DNA of 64,000 nt from JAVBNO01 sp031551485 (GCA_031551485.1 JAVBNO010000019.1:61631-125630); one strand, 5' to 3'. Positions 44,388-54,406 are shown, counted from the stretch's first letter. The notes: a model not told the origin generated them from the letters alone. A program made the numbers and translations.

Positions 44388-45634
44388 AAAAGATGGTTGC
44401 CCTTGCGGCGGCGCTGGTTGTTGTGCTGGCGCTGCTGGTTGCGACATGGCCAAAGGCGGAAGAAACCGAGCACACCACGCTGGATTATTCGCAGTTGGAT
44501 TTGGACTATTACAGCCAATTGAAAGGCAAAAACGCGACGATTACCGTCTTTAACTGGGGCGAGTACATCTCCGACGGGTCGGAAGGCGCGTTGGATGTGA
44601 ACAGCGAATTTACCAATTTGACAGGCATTCATATTAATTACGTCAACTTTGCCAACAACGAAGAACTGTATGCCATGTTGAAATCCAAGCAAAGCAACAG
44701 CAGCGATTACGATGTCATCATCCCGTCGGATTATATGATCAGCCGGATGATTGAGGAGGATATGCTGGAGAAGCTGGATTTTGACCGGTTGCCCGCTTTC
44801 CAAAATGTTGACAAGAAGTTCGTGAACAACAGCTTCGATCCTCAAAATCTTTACTCGGTGCCTTATACATGGGGCACAGTGGGTATTATTTACAATACAA
44901 CCATGGTGGATGAAGACGACGCCATGGACAGCTGGGATATTTTGTGGAACCCCAAATACAAAGGCAAAATTTTAATGTTCGGCAACCCGCGGGACGCTTT
45001 TGGCATTGCGCTGAAAAAAGTGGGCCACTCCATGAATCCTCAGAACGACAGCGAAATCATGGATGCCACTGACGCGCTGAAAGCGCAAAAGCCACTGGTG
45101 CAGGCTTATGTAATGGATGAAATTTTTGACAAGATGGTGGGGGGCGAGGCAGCCATTGCGCCCTATTATGCCGGCGACGCTTTGACCATGATGGATGACA
45201 ATGAAGATTTGGCTTTTGCCATTCCCAAGGAAGGCACCAATATCTTCATTGACGCTATGTGCATCCCCAAGGGGGCCAAGGCCAAAGAAGCCGCCGAAAT
45301 GTACATCAACTTTATGTGTGAGCCCCAGGTGGCCGCCGCCAATATTGAATATATTGGCTATTCGTCGCCCAACGCAGCCGCCTTCCAGCTGCTGGATGAA
45401 GAGATTACCGGCAACGAGATTACCTATCCACCCGATAAAGTGCTGGAAAAAGCGGAATTCTTTCTGGCAATGCCCCAGGAACAAGGGACGCTGATCGACC
45501 AAATGTGGACCCAGATGCTGACCGAGGATCAGGCGTACAGCCGTTGGCTCATGCCGGTATTGCTGGTGCTTGCCATCATCGCCTCCATTGCCATCAGTTA
45601 CCTGCGCAGCAGACAGCGCAAGCGCTTTGAGTAA
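44384..45634 (+). CDS. potD: PotD-like polyamine-binding protein with two membrane anchors
   Basis: 416 residues. The binding domain is recognised by ITVFNWGEYISDG near 53-65, DVIIPSDYMISRMIEEDMLEK-type region near 110-130, and PYTWGTVGIIYNT near 166-178. The N-terminus has a hydrophobic segment (about 4-21) but no lipobox Cys, although lipoproteins are used elsewhere in this window. The C-terminus carries a second hydrophobic segment (about 388-407, WLMPVLLVLAIIASIAISYL) and a basic tail RSRQRKRFE. So it is probably anchored by membrane segments rather than by lipid. About 60 residues longer than E. coli PotD. Confidence 0.9.
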   Translation: MKKMVALAAALVVVLALLVATWPKAEETEHTTLDYSQLDLDYYSQLKGKNATITVFNWGEYISDGSEGALDVNSEFTNLTGIHINYVNFANNEELYAMLKSKQSNSSDYDVIIPSDYMISRMIEEDMLEKLDFDRLPAFQNVDKKFVNNSFDPQNLYSVPYTWGTVGIIYNTTMVDEDDAMDSWDILWNPKYKGKILMFGNPRDAFGIALKKVGHSMNPQNDSEIMDATDALKAQKPLVQAYVMDEIFDKMVGGEAAIAPYYAGDALTMMDDNEDLAFAIPKEGTNIFIDAMCIPKGAKAKEAAEMYINFMCEPQVAAANIEYIGYSSPNAAAFQLLDEEITGNEITYPPDKVLEKAEFFLAMPQEQGTLIDQMWTQMLTEDQAYSRWLMPVLLVLAIIASIAISYLRSRQRKRFE

Positions 45635-45650
45635 TTGAGGTGACAGTACG

Positions 45651-46016
45651 ATGTTGACGTTAGCGTGGTTGCCCCAGGATTTTTCCATCTGTCGTTTGGA
45701 GAACATAAAAACATTGCTCCCTTTAAAAGGCTGTTTTTTTCTGGCATCCACCGGGGAGGAGGTTTCGCTGGTGTGTGAGACGGTCCATGCTCCACAGGCA
45801 GAACGGCAGGAGGACGGATGGCGGGCATTTCGGGTTGCGGGTATGTTGGATTTTGGCCTGACCGGTGTGCTGGCAGGTATTGCCGATGTGCTGGCGGCGG
45901 CGGACGTGGCCATTTTTGCCCTTTCCACCTACAACACCGATTATCTATTGGTGCGGGCCGGCGAGATGTCCAAAGCCTCCCAGGCGTTAGTGGCAAAAGG
46001 ATACACAATTTCTTGA
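45651..46016 (+). CDS. ACT-domain protein
   Basis: 121 residues after GAGGTGACAGTACG. The C-terminal half (GLTGVLAGIADVLAAADVAIFALSTYNTDYLLV) is an ACT fold with the Gly-rich turn and the STYNTDY ligand loop, as in small stand-alone tandem-ACT proteins. Such domains bind amino acids. It lies 16 bases after potD and before the terminator, so it is part of the pot operon; it may sense an amino acid or polyamine and tune uptake (inference). Confidence 0.82.
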   Translation: MLTLAWLPQDFSICRLENIKTLLPLKGCFFLASTGEEVSLVCETVHAPQAERQEDGWRAFRVAGMLDFGLTGVLAGIADVLAAADVAIFALSTYNTDYLLVRAGEMSKASQALVAKGYTIS

Positions 46017-46044
46017 TGTTCCCCATATCGCGCAAGAGATGATC

Positions 46045-46079
46045 AAAGCGCCGTCCGGTTTTACCGGACGGCGCTTTTT
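46045..46079. terminator. Terminator of the pot operon
   Basis: aaagcgccgtccggt-ttt-accggacggcgcttt: perfect 15-bp arms and a T-run on the plus strand. It also faces the end of the minus-strand membrane gene. Confidence 0.92.
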
Positions 46080-46100
46080 GCCGTGTTATAAGCGGGGTGA

Positions 46101-46607
46101 TTATTTCGCGCCCAGCTCTTTTTTGTTGGACAGGAAAGCCCAAACCACACAGAAAAGAATTTCGCAAATTGGGGTGATCCAGGCCAGAGAGAAGATGCCT
46201 GCAAAGCCCAGAATGAGGAACAGCAGCTGGACGGCCTGAATGCCGCGAAGGGGAAGATAAAAATCGTTGGTGATAATGATGGCCACCAGGTAAAGCATGA
46301 ATACGATGGTAGGGATAATGGTGGGCAGGGAAATGCCCAACAGGCCGGTGAGGATGCCCACGGCACCATAGACGACGGCAAGCACACCGGCGGCTTTGGC
46401 GAACATAGTGGCGGAACGGCGCAAGAACAACAACACACCGTAAACCGCATAGACGATGGGCAGCAACAGGCCGACGATGCCGGGCAGAATGCCAATCAGG
46501 CTGAGCAGTTGGAGTACGGCCAGGGCAAGAACAGCGATGAGCAAAACATCTTTGGCACGGACATGATGCTTGCCGGCAGTGGTCATTTCTTTTTTCATTG
46601 TAGACAT
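46101..46607 (-). CDS. Integral membrane protein of unknown function
   Basis: 168 residues from the ATG at 46607, behind GAAGGGG; upstream in-frame ATGs lie in the hairpin-rich leader and are unlikely. Five hydrophobic segments (about 20-40, 42-62, 70-90, 96-113, 125-157). The first 20 residues are polar with HHVRAKD. No motif that I recognise. It is transcribed convergent to the pot operon and divergent from the glucan synthase gene. Confidence 0.7.
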   Translation of the reverse strand: MSTMKKEMTTAGKHHVRAKDVLLIAVLALAVLQLLSLIGILPGIVGLLLPIVYAVYGVLLFLRRSATMFAKAAGVLAVVYGAVGILTGLLGISLPTIIPTIVFMLYLVAIIITNDFYLPLRGIQAVQLLFLILGFAGIFSLAWITPICEILFCVVWAFLSNKKELGAK

Positions 46608-46644
46608 AGTAAATCCCCTTCTCTTCAAAAAATTTAACTTACAA

Positions 46645-46692
46645 ACCGTAAGGTAGACAACCGCCTTACGGTGCACGGCCATTTTGCCGTGC
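46645..46692 (-). other. Two tandem hairpins in the leader of the membrane-protein mRNA
   Basis: accgtaagg/ccttacggt (46645-46672) and gcacggc/gccgtgc (46673-46692) lie side by side between the minus-strand promoter and the ribosome site. No T-run follows either. Confidence 0.5.
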
Positions 46693-46698
46693 GCGTCC

Positions 46699-46727
46699 AT
46701 TTTATCATAAACCGGCAAGTAATGTAA
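46699..46727 (-). promoter_or_regulatory. Promoter of the minus-strand membrane-protein gene
   Basis: On the minus strand TTACAT (46722-46727), 17-base spacer, then TGA-TAAAAT, an extended -10 (46699-46704). Confidence 0.6.
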
Positions 46728-46754
46728 ATAAAAATGTCACAATTTGCTTACAAA

Positions 46755-46783
46755 TTGGACATATTTTACTTATTTGATAAAAA
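46755..46783 (+). promoter_or_regulatory. Candidate promoter of the glucan synthase gene
   Basis: TTGGAC, 17-base spacer, TAAAAA preceded by TGA. Divergent from the neighbour promoter 28 bases away. Confidence 0.4.
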
Positions 46784-46900
46784 ACGACAGAAGTGTGCGG
46801 TTGGGTTGCTGCGCAATATTGCGCGACGGCATATTGAATTGAACCGGATTAAGGCGGCAACAATAGATGCATAGACCAAACAATAAAGTGGGGTACATGC

Positions 46901-49900
46901 ATGAAGGAAAAGCCGGAAATGAAGCTTGTTTCGCCGGAAGCGGCTAAGGCAATTTGCAATGAACCGGAAGTGCCCTTTGATATTGCAACCGTTGGGAGGA
47001 ACCTGAAAACCCAAATTGCGCAACTGCGCGTGCGGTACAAGCAAATTGTCTTTCACACCAATCTTTGCGGCGCCGAAGAATGGCTGTCGGACAATTTTTA
47101 CGTCATCGAGCGTGAGGGCAAAGAAAGCGTTCGGGCACTGCGAAACTGGAAGCGATACAGCGAAAAACCAAAACTGGGACAGGTGTTCCGGTTTTGTGAA
47201 ACGCTTTTTGGCAGCGGCCTTTACGATATTTGTGACGAAAACATGGCCCGGATGTCCGCGGCCGCCACCGAGGCGGGATACGGATTTACCGTAGGGCAGT
47301 TTGACTTTTTACCGCTGGCCATGCAATGTGTGCTGGTGGGACTTTGTCATCGGGCCATTTTCGCCACTGCCGACCCGAAAGAAGCCACCCAGAAAATTGC
47401 CAAAGGGGTCACCGGCCTTTCCCGCATAGTGACCGTGGATTTTGAGGAGTTGGTGGGTCAGCATAGCCCGGTGGAAGCAATTTTAAGGGGGGATCCCTCG
47501 GCCGTTTATCCGGTGATGACCGAAGATAGTCGCCGCCAGTACCGCGGTGTTGTGGCACGGCTGGCGTTGCGGCAAAAGCGAACGGAGGCTGAAGTGGCCA
47601 AAGATGCCATCAACCGGGCTAAGCTGGGAACCGACGAACGCACCCGCCATGTGGGCTATTATTTATTGCGGGACTGGCGGAGAATTGCGGGCGGCCAAAG
47701 GCGAGGCAAAGTGGTGTTGTGGCTCTATTGTCTGTTGCCGCTTTTGGGAAGCGTGGCATTGGGGTTGGCAATGGACAACGGCTGGCTAGTGCTTTTGTGC
47801 TATTTGCCGCTTTATGAAATTGTGAAAACAGTGCTCGAGCGGGCGGCGCTGTGGGGGATTCCACCCGACATCCTGCCCCGCATTGATTTGGCCAAAGCGC
47901 CGGAGATGGCCGCGCCCACGGCTGTGGTCATCTCCACATTGCTGCCTAAATCGTCGGACAGCGCGGAGCTGGCCAAGCGGCTGCGGCAGCTTTATTTTGC
48001 CAATGTAGGCAAGCGCAAAGAAGGCGGGCATTTGTACTTTTGCGTGTTGGCGGATTTTAAAGAATCAGATTTTCCCGAAAACCCGGAGGATGATGCCCAG
48101 GCCCGCAGCACAATACGGGAAATTGAAAAGCTAAACAGTCAATATGGTGACCGATTTATGCTGTTTATCCGGCGGCGTCGCTTTAACAAAACGCAAGGGC
48201 GCTACAGTGGGTGGGAGCGAAAACGGGGCGCCATTACCGAATGGATCCGCTTTGTCAAAGGAGAAGAAATTGCCGCTTATCATTTTACCGGCGACCGCAA
48301 GGCGGCGGCGGAACTGCAATATATGATTGCGCTGGATGCCGACACCAACTTGACGTTTGAAGCGGCAGACCGGCTTTTGGCGACGGCGGTGCACCCGCTG
48401 AACAGGCCGCTTGTTGACGAGGAGCGAGGACTTGTACAAGAGGGATACGGCGTTTTGGTGCCCCGGTTGGCCACAGAACTTGTCAGCACCAAGGTGACGG
48501 GCTTTTCCCGGGTAATGGCGGGCAGCGGCGGTGTGACCGCCTACGATGTGGTGGCCCGGGACCTGTATCAGGACCTGTTTTCGGAAGGCATTTTTTCCGG
48601 CAAAGGCATCATCGACATAGACATGTTTTACCGACTCCTCAACCACCATTTTCCCGAAAATCTGGTGCTGAGCCACGATATTTTAGAGGGGGCCTATTTG
48701 CGGACAGGCTTTGTGGCCGATATAGAAATGACGGACGGTGTGCCGGCCACACTGACCTCCTGGCTTTTGCGGCTGCACCGGTGGATTCGGGGCGACTGGC
48801 AGAACCTTCCTTTTTTGCGCCCCCAGTTTGTTTACGGGGGGCAAGAGGTGCGCAACCCCATTACAAAACTATCGCGGTTCAAAATGCTGGATAATCTGCG
48901 CAGATCGGTGACGGCGCCGGCCAATATGATCGCCTTGCTGGCGGCAGCGTGTATGAGCTGGTGCGCGGCGGCATGGGTATATACAATCGTGACGCTGTCG
49001 GTATTTTTGGGTCCGGCCATTACGGCGGTGGCTTCGGTGATGAACGGCGGCATGTTTACCATATCCCATAAATATTTTGTCAAAACATTGCCCCAGGCCC
49101 TGGAGAGTTTAGGACAGGGGCTTTTCGCCTTCATCATGCTGCCGGCCCAAGGGGTTAAAGCGATGGACGCCGTCATCCGCACGTTGTATCGGTTGCGCGT
49201 TTCGGGCAAAAAACTGCTGGAATGGACGACGGCCGCCGGCACCGAAACGGGCGCCCTTACCTTTTGGGGTGCGGCTAAGCAGTATTGGCTGCCTACCGTT
49301 TTGGGCGGGTTATTTTTTCTTTCGCCTTTTTGGTTTGCCAAGGTGGCCGGGTTTTTGTTTTTGTGCATCATTCCGCTGGCGGCGTTTTCCTCCCGGCCAA
49401 TGGAGAACAAAAAGGACCAGTTGACCGCCGACCAAAAGGAAAGGCTGCTCTCCTACTGCGCTGCCATGTGGCAATTTTACGAGGATTACGCGGACAAGTC
49501 CAACCACTATTTGCCGCCGGACAATATGCAGCAAGCGCCGGTATATCGGGTAGCCCACCGCACATCTCCTACCAACATCGGCCTTATGCTGCTGAGCACG
49601 CTGGCGGCGCGTGATTTTGCCTTTATTGACAGCGCGGGGTTGCAAGAGCGGCTTGGGCGCACGCTGGACACAGTGGAACGTCTGCCGACCTTTCACGGCA
49701 ATCTTTATAACTGGTACGATACCCAGACGCTGACGCTGCTACATCCGGCTTTTGTCTCCACGGTGGATTCGGGCAATTTTGCAGCCTGCCTGGTGGCGCT
49801 GGCACAAGGTGTGCGTGAATATATCTCTGAGTGCCCCGAGTTGCTGCAAACAGCTAAACGGATTGAAGCGATTGTGGATGGTACTGATCTGACGCCCTTT

Positions 49901-52900
49901 TACTGTAAAAAGCGGCATCTTTTTTCTTTGGGCTACGACGCCGATGAAGAGGAAATGTCCGGTTCCCATTACGATTTTTTAATGAGTGAGGCGCGGCTGA
50001 CCAGCTACTTTGCCCTGGGCAGACGCCAGGCGCCCCGCCGCCATTGGGGTGCCTTAAGCCGGACCATGGCCCGCTGCGGTTCCTTTGCGGGGCCGGTATC
50101 GTGGACAGGGACGATGTTTGAATATTTTATGCCCCATCTGCTGCTGCCGGCCTATACCGGGTCGCTTTTGGACGAGTCATTGCGCTACTGCGCCTATTGC
50201 CAGCGCAAACGGGCTAAGGGGACGGGGTTGCCCTGGGGCATTAGCGAAAGCGGTTTTTTTGCTTTCGACCGCATTCTCAATTACCAATATAAAGCCCATG
50301 GGGTGCAGTGGGCGGGGGTGAAACGGGGTCTGCATGAGGAGATGGTCGTTTCGCCCTATTCCACGTTTTTGACAGTGCCGTTTTGGGCCCAGGCAGCGTT
50401 TCAAAATTTACAGACGTTGGAGAAGCTGGGCGTCTACGGCCAATACGGTTTTTTTGAGGCGGTGGACTTTACCGCCAGCCGCATTGGAGGGGCGGGGCTT
50501 GCCGTGGTGCGCAGTTACATGGCCCACCATCTGGGCATGAGTATTGTGGCCAGCGCCAACGCCCTTTGCGACGGCATCATGCAAAAACGGTTTATGGCGG
50601 ATAACCAGATGGGTTCCGCCCGGGAATTTTTAAAAGAGAAAATTTCCAAGGATGCCGTTGTATACGACCAGCTGCGGGAAGGGGATATCCGGGAGAAAAA
50701 ACCGGTGCCGGACAGCGGGGTGGAGCCGTACGAAAATATGAATCCGTCCCGGCCGCGGGCGGCGCTGTTATCCAACGGCGGAATTACCCATGTTTTTACC
50801 GACAGCGGGTCGGCTTTTATCCGCTATGGCAACTTTGACATGACCCGCCGGCCCGACGACCTTTTGCGCCATCCGCAGGGTATTTTTGCCTTTGTGCAGG
50901 AGGAAGGAAAAGAGGCGTTTTCTGTGACGCAGGCGCCTTTTTATGATGACAGCACCCAATATGGCGTCACCTTTGAGGCAACCCATGTGACTTATACGGC
51001 ACAGCATGAAGGACTTTCCGCCGCACTGCGCTGCGCTGTCCACCACGCGATTCCCTGCGAACAATTTGGATTGACTCTCCACAACAACTCTGACAAGGCG
51101 CGGAAAGTAAGCGCGCTGTTTTACTTCGAGCCGACGTTGTGCCGCAACCGGGACTACATCGCCCACGCCGCTTTTGCCAAATTGTTTATTACAGCGCGGC
51201 AAGATGCGCCCAGCGGCACGATTACCTTTTTGCGGCGCGAGCGGGATGGCCAGGAGACGAACTGCCTGACGACAGGTTTTTTAGAAGACATCCCCTTTCG
51301 CTACTGTTTGCGGCGGGAAGCGCTTTTCACGGCGCCCAAAGGCTTCGAAAGCTTGCGGCAGTTTGCCGGGTTGCCTTTTGAGGGCGGCGGATGCAGCCCG
51401 GATGCCGCGTGTGCGCTGCGGGTGGAGATGTTGCTGCCGCCGGGCGGAAGCGGCAAGGCGACTATGCTGTTGTCTGTTTCCAAAAGTAACCGGGAGGGCG
51501 TCGACAGTATCGTTTCCATGCGCCGGGCCTGCGGACCGGCGGCCAGCCGGGAGGGGGCACAACGGGCCGCTGCCAAATCCCCCCTTGTCAACGACAGCAT
51601 GGAAGGGCAACTGGGGCTTGCGATTTTAGGGCAACTTTTGTTCGACTACCCTGTTTCCCAGGCACAGGGGCAACTGTTGCTGGAAAATACGTCGGGGCAA
51701 TCCACGCTGTGGCAGGCGGGCATTTCGGGGGATGTGCCGATTGTGGCCATCACCCTTTCGCCGGAATTGCCGATGCAGCGGCTGGAAGGATACATCCGGC
51801 TGCAAGCGCTTTTGCGAATGTATAATCTGGAGTTTGACATTGCTATCCTCGTCAACAGCAAGACAGGCGAGGGGGAAATCGTCCAGGCAAAAGAGGCGCT
51901 CACGCGGTGTAAAGTGAACGATTTTATCGGCGCGGTGGGGGGCGTGCATTTTGTCGATATCGCCCAGGTGGGAGAGCGTTGCGCCCAAATGGTGCTGGCG
52001 GCGGCGCGGCACCTGCCGGCAGACGGCGTATTTGGCGGGCTGGAAAAAGGCAGGGCTTACCGGCCTGCGGTTGTGTTGCCGGTGGCGCCCATGCCACTGC
52101 CGCCGCCAGAAGAAGGGGGCCTTATTACCGTGGGCGGTGTTTTTGCCCAAAAGCGGTTCTATGCCGACCGTCGGACCGCACTGCCTTGGTGCCATATCTT
52201 GTCCAATCCGGCCTTTGGCACCCTTGTGTCCGACCATTCGCTGGGCTTTAGTTGGATGGGCAACTCCCGGGAAAACCGGCTGACGCCATGGACGGGGGAC
52301 ATTGCCGCCGACCATGACGGAGAGATGTTGATTGTAAAGTTGGGGGATAAGCTGTATAACCTGCTGGCGGGGGCACGGGCTTCCTTCGGGGCAGAGGATG
52401 TGGTATATACTGGTATGTTCGCGGGCATTCACAGCGAGGTGCGGGTGTATGTGCCTGCCAAAGGAAACGGCAAAATTTGCGAGGTGACATTGTCAAACAA
52501 CACCGAAAGAGAGGTGGAAATGATGAGCGCGTACTATTTGGAAGGAATATTGGGTGTGAACGGAAACACCCGGCGTTTTGTCAAACGGAAGAAATATCAC
52601 GAAGGTGATATGAGCGGCATTGTCTTTGAGAACCCTTACAACACGGCCGCCAGAAGCGCCGCTGCCCTTTTGTGTCGGGAGATGGGGGCAGTTGCTGAAC
52701 TGAACCGGCGGGATTTTTGGGAAGGAAGATGGCGGGGTGAAAAAGACGACCAGCCTTACCCCGACGGCACCGGAGCGCTGATTGTGCCGCTCAAACTGCC
52801 GCCCGGCCGGGTGGGGCGCCATCGGTTCATTTTGGCAGGGGCGCCCACGGTCGGCGCCGCCCTCCAAATGGGACAGCTGTTATTGCGGCAGAGCGAAGCG

Positions 52901-54406
52901 CAAAACGCCGCCCGGGCCAAGCGGCAGGATTACGGCTACATCCAAATTCATACACCGGACAAAGCTTTGGACTGCTATATCAACCATTTCGCTCCGTCGC
53001 AGATCATCGGCGGCCGGCTTTGGGGGCGCACAGGTTTTTACCAGCCGGGGGGCGCTTTCGGGTTTCGGGATCAGCTGCAGGATTGTTGCAGCTATATGGC
53101 GGCGGAACCCGCTTTTGCCAAAACACAAATTTTACGCTGCTGCGCCGTGCAGTTTTTGGAAGGAGATGTGCTGCATTGGTGGCACAACCTGCCCAAAGAC
53201 GGCGGGGGATTGCGGGGGGTGCGCACCCGTTACAGCGACGATCTGTTGTGGATGCCATATACGGCGGCCCGGTATTACCGCATGACAAAGGACAAACATT
53301 TTTTGGGAACAAAAGTGGCGTACCTGTCGGGAGATATTTTGGGACCGCAGGAGCAGGAGCGGTATTTTGAGCCAAAACGACGCACTGAGTCGGATTCGGT
53401 TTATCAACACTGCCTGCGCGCCATCGAAAAGGGTTTTCACATTGGCGACAACGGGCTGCCATTTATTGGCGGCGGCGACTGGAACGACGGCTTCAATCAG
53501 GTGGGCATTGGCGGCAAAGGGCAAAGTGTGTGGCTGGCCATGTTCCTTGTCATGGTGCTGGAGGATTTTGCACCGGTTTGCGAGGCCATGGAGGAACCGG
53601 ATCTGGCGCAGCTTTATCGGGAACGGGCGGCCCATTTGCGCAGCGCCATTGACGCGCACGCCTGGGACGGCCAATGGTATTTGCGGGCGTTTTACGACGA
53701 CGGCGAAGCAATGGGAGGCCACAGCAGCGACGAATGCACCATCGATCTGTTGCCCCAAAGTTTTTCGGTCCTTTGCGGTATGCCGAACAGCGATCGGGTT
53801 GCCATGGCCCTTGACAACGGCATGAAGCAACTGGTGGATACCCGATGGGGCATTGTCAAGTTGTTCGACCCGCCCTTTCAGTACAGCAGACAAACGCCGG
53901 GCTATGTAAAAGCATATCCCGCGGGCCTTAGGGAAAACGGCGGACAGTACACCCATGCTTCGGTGTGGTTTGCCCTGGCGCTTTTAGAGCGGGGACGGGC
54001 GGAAGAGGGCTACCAAATGCTGCAAATGCTCAACCCTGCCTATCGGTGCCAAAACCCCGCCTGGGCGGCGGTGTACCAAACGGAACCTTATTATATGGCG
54101 GCGGACATCTACTCCCGGCCGGGGTGCGAGGGCCACGGGGGCTGGAGCATTTACACAGGGGCCGCCGGTTGGTATTACCGCACCGTGATCGAGCATTTGC
54201 TGGGACTGCGTGTGGAAAACGGCGGCGTCACCTTTCATCCCCGGCTGCCGGCCAGCTGGGAGGGTTTTTCTGTGGAGGCCTGCATCTGGGGAACGCACCT
54301 AAAAGTAAAGGTCATCAAGGAGAGGAAAAGCGGGCCAAAACCGGGGGCGCAAGTGATTCCGCTGGACGGTGGGTCCCACGAAGCGACGGTCTATTATGAG
54401 CCGTAA
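46901..54406 (+). CDS. Cyclic beta-1,2-glucan synthase-like protein (GT84 + glycoamylase-like + GH94)
   Basis: 2501 residues, one of the largest bacterial enzyme types. N-terminal segment about 1-260; membrane segments near 270-312; GT2/GT84-like transferase with LDADTN (Asp479, Asp481) near 478-483; further membrane segments near 672-715 and 798-832; glycoamylase-like region with WGISESGFFAFDRILNYQYK near 1112-1131; two beta-sandwich/GH94 segments, with the phosphorylase motif GGDWNDGFNQ (Asp2193, Asp2196) near 2191-2200. In NdvB/Cgs enzymes the transferase builds a beta-1,2-glucan on the protein and the C-terminal part trims or cyclises it. It is a few hundred residues shorter than the Brucella protein, mostly at the N-terminus. 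Start ATG is six bases after GTGGGG. Confidence 0.85.
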   Translation: MKEKPEMKLVSPEAAKAICNEPEVPFDIATVGRNLKTQIAQLRVRYKQIVFHTNLCGAEEWLSDNFYVIEREGKESVRALRNWKRYSEKPKLGQVFRFCETLFGSGLYDICDENMARMSAAATEAGYGFTVGQFDFLPLAMQCVLVGLCHRAIFATADPKEATQKIAKGVTGLSRIVTVDFEELVGQHSPVEAILRGDPSAVYPVMTEDSRRQYRGVVARLALRQKRTEAEVAKDAINRAKLGTDERTRHVGYYLLRDWRRIAGGQRRGKVVLWLYCLLPLLGSVALGLAMDNGWLVLLCYLPLYEIVKTVLERAALWGIPPDILPRIDLAKAPEMAAPTAVVISTLLPKSSDSAELAKRLRQLYFANVGKRKEGGHLYFCVLADFKESDFPENPEDDAQARSTIREIEKLNSQYGDRFMLFIRRRRFNKTQGRYSGWERKRGAITEWIRFVKGEEIAAYHFTGDRKAAAELQYMIALDADTNLTFEAADRLLATAVHPLNRPLVDEERGLVQEGYGVLVPRLATELVSTKVTGFSRVMAGSGGVTAYDVVARDLYQDLFSEGIFSGKGIIDIDMFYRLLNHHFPENLVLSHDILEGAYLRTGFVADIEMTDGVPATLTSWLLRLHRWIRGDWQNLPFLRPQFVYGGQEVRNPITKLSRFKMLDNLRRSVTAPANMIALLAAACMSWCAAAWVYTIVTLSVFLGPAITAVASVMNGGMFTISHKYFVKTLPQALESLGQGLFAFIMLPAQGVKAMDAVIRTLYRLRVSGKKLLEWTTAAGTETGALTFWGAAKQYWLPTVLGGLFFLSPFWFAKVAGFLFLCIIPLAAFSSRPMENKKDQLTADQKERLLSYCAAMWQFYEDYADKSNHYLPPDNMQQAPVYRVAHRTSPTNIGLMLLSTLAARDFAFIDSAGLQERLGRTLDTVERLPTFHGNLYNWYDTQTLTLLHPAFVSTVDSGNFAACLVALAQGVREYISECPELLQTAKRIEAIVDGTDLTPFYCKKRHLFSLGYDADEEEMSGSHYDFLMSEARLTSYFALGRRQAPRRHWGALSRTMARCGSFAGPVSWTGTMFEYFMPHLLLPAYTGSLLDESLRYCAYCQRKRAKGTGLPWGISESGFFAFDRILNYQYKAHGVQWAGVKRGLHEEMVVSPYSTFLTVPFWAQAAFQNLQTLEKLGVYGQYGFFEAVDFTASRIGGAGLAVVRSYMAHHLGMSIVASANALCDGIMQKRFMADNQMGSAREFLKEKISKDAVVYDQLREGDIREKKPVPDSGVEPYENMNPSRPRAALLSNGGITHVFTDSGSAFIRYGNFDMTRRPDDLLRHPQGIFAFVQEEGKEAFSVTQAPFYDDSTQYGVTFEATHVTYTAQHEGLSAALRCAVHHAIPCEQFGLTLHNNSDKARKVSALFYFEPTLCRNRDYIAHAAFAKLFITARQDAPSGTITFLRRERDGQETNCLTTGFLEDIPFRYCLRREALFTAPKGFESLRQFAGLPFEGGGCSPDAACALRVEMLLPPGGSGKATMLLSVSKSNREGVDSIVSMRRACGPAASREGAQRAAAKSPLVNDSMEGQLGLAILGQLLFDYPVSQAQGQLLLENTSGQSTLWQAGISGDVPIVAITLSPELPMQRLEGYIRLQALLRMYNLEFDIAILVNSKTGEGEIVQAKEALTRCKVNDFIGAVGGVHFVDIAQVGERCAQMVLAAARHLPADGVFGGLEKGRAYRPAVVLPVAPMPLPPPEEGGLITVGGVFAQKRFYADRRTALPWCHILSNPAFGTLVSDHSLGFSWMGNSRENRLTPWTGDIAADHDGEMLIVKLGDKLYNLLAGARASFGAEDVVYTGMFAGIHSEVRVYVPAKGNGKICEVTLSNNTEREVEMMSAYYLEGILGVNGNTRRFVKRKKYHEGDMSGIVFENPYNTAARSAAALLCREMGAVAELNRRDFWEGRWRGEKDDQPYPDGTGALIVPLKLPPGRVGRHRFILAGAPTVGAALQMGQLLLRQSEAQNAARAKRQDYGYIQIHTPDKALDCYINHFAPSQIIGGRLWGRTGFYQPGGAFGFRDQLQDCCSYMAAEPAFAKTQILRCCAVQFLEGDVLHWWHNLPKDGGGLRGVRTRYSDDLLWMPYTAARYYRMTKDKHFLGTKVAYLSGDILGPQEQERYFEPKRRTESDSVYQHCLRAIEKGFHIGDNGLPFIGGGDWNDGFNQVGIGGKGQSVWLAMFLVMVLEDFAPVCEAMEEPDLAQLYRERAAHLRSAIDAHAWDGQWYLRAFYDDGEAMGGHSSDECTIDLLPQSFSVLCGMPNSDRVAMALDNGMKQLVDTRWGIVKLFDPPFQYSRQTPGYVKAYPAGLRENGGQYTHASVWFALALLERGRAEEGYQMLQMLNPAYRCQNPAWAAVYQTEPYYMAADIYSRPGCEGHGGWSIYTGAAGWYYRTVIEHLLGLRVENGGVTFHPRLPASWEGFSVEACIWGTHLKVKVIKERKSGPKPGAQVIPLDGGSHEATVYYEP

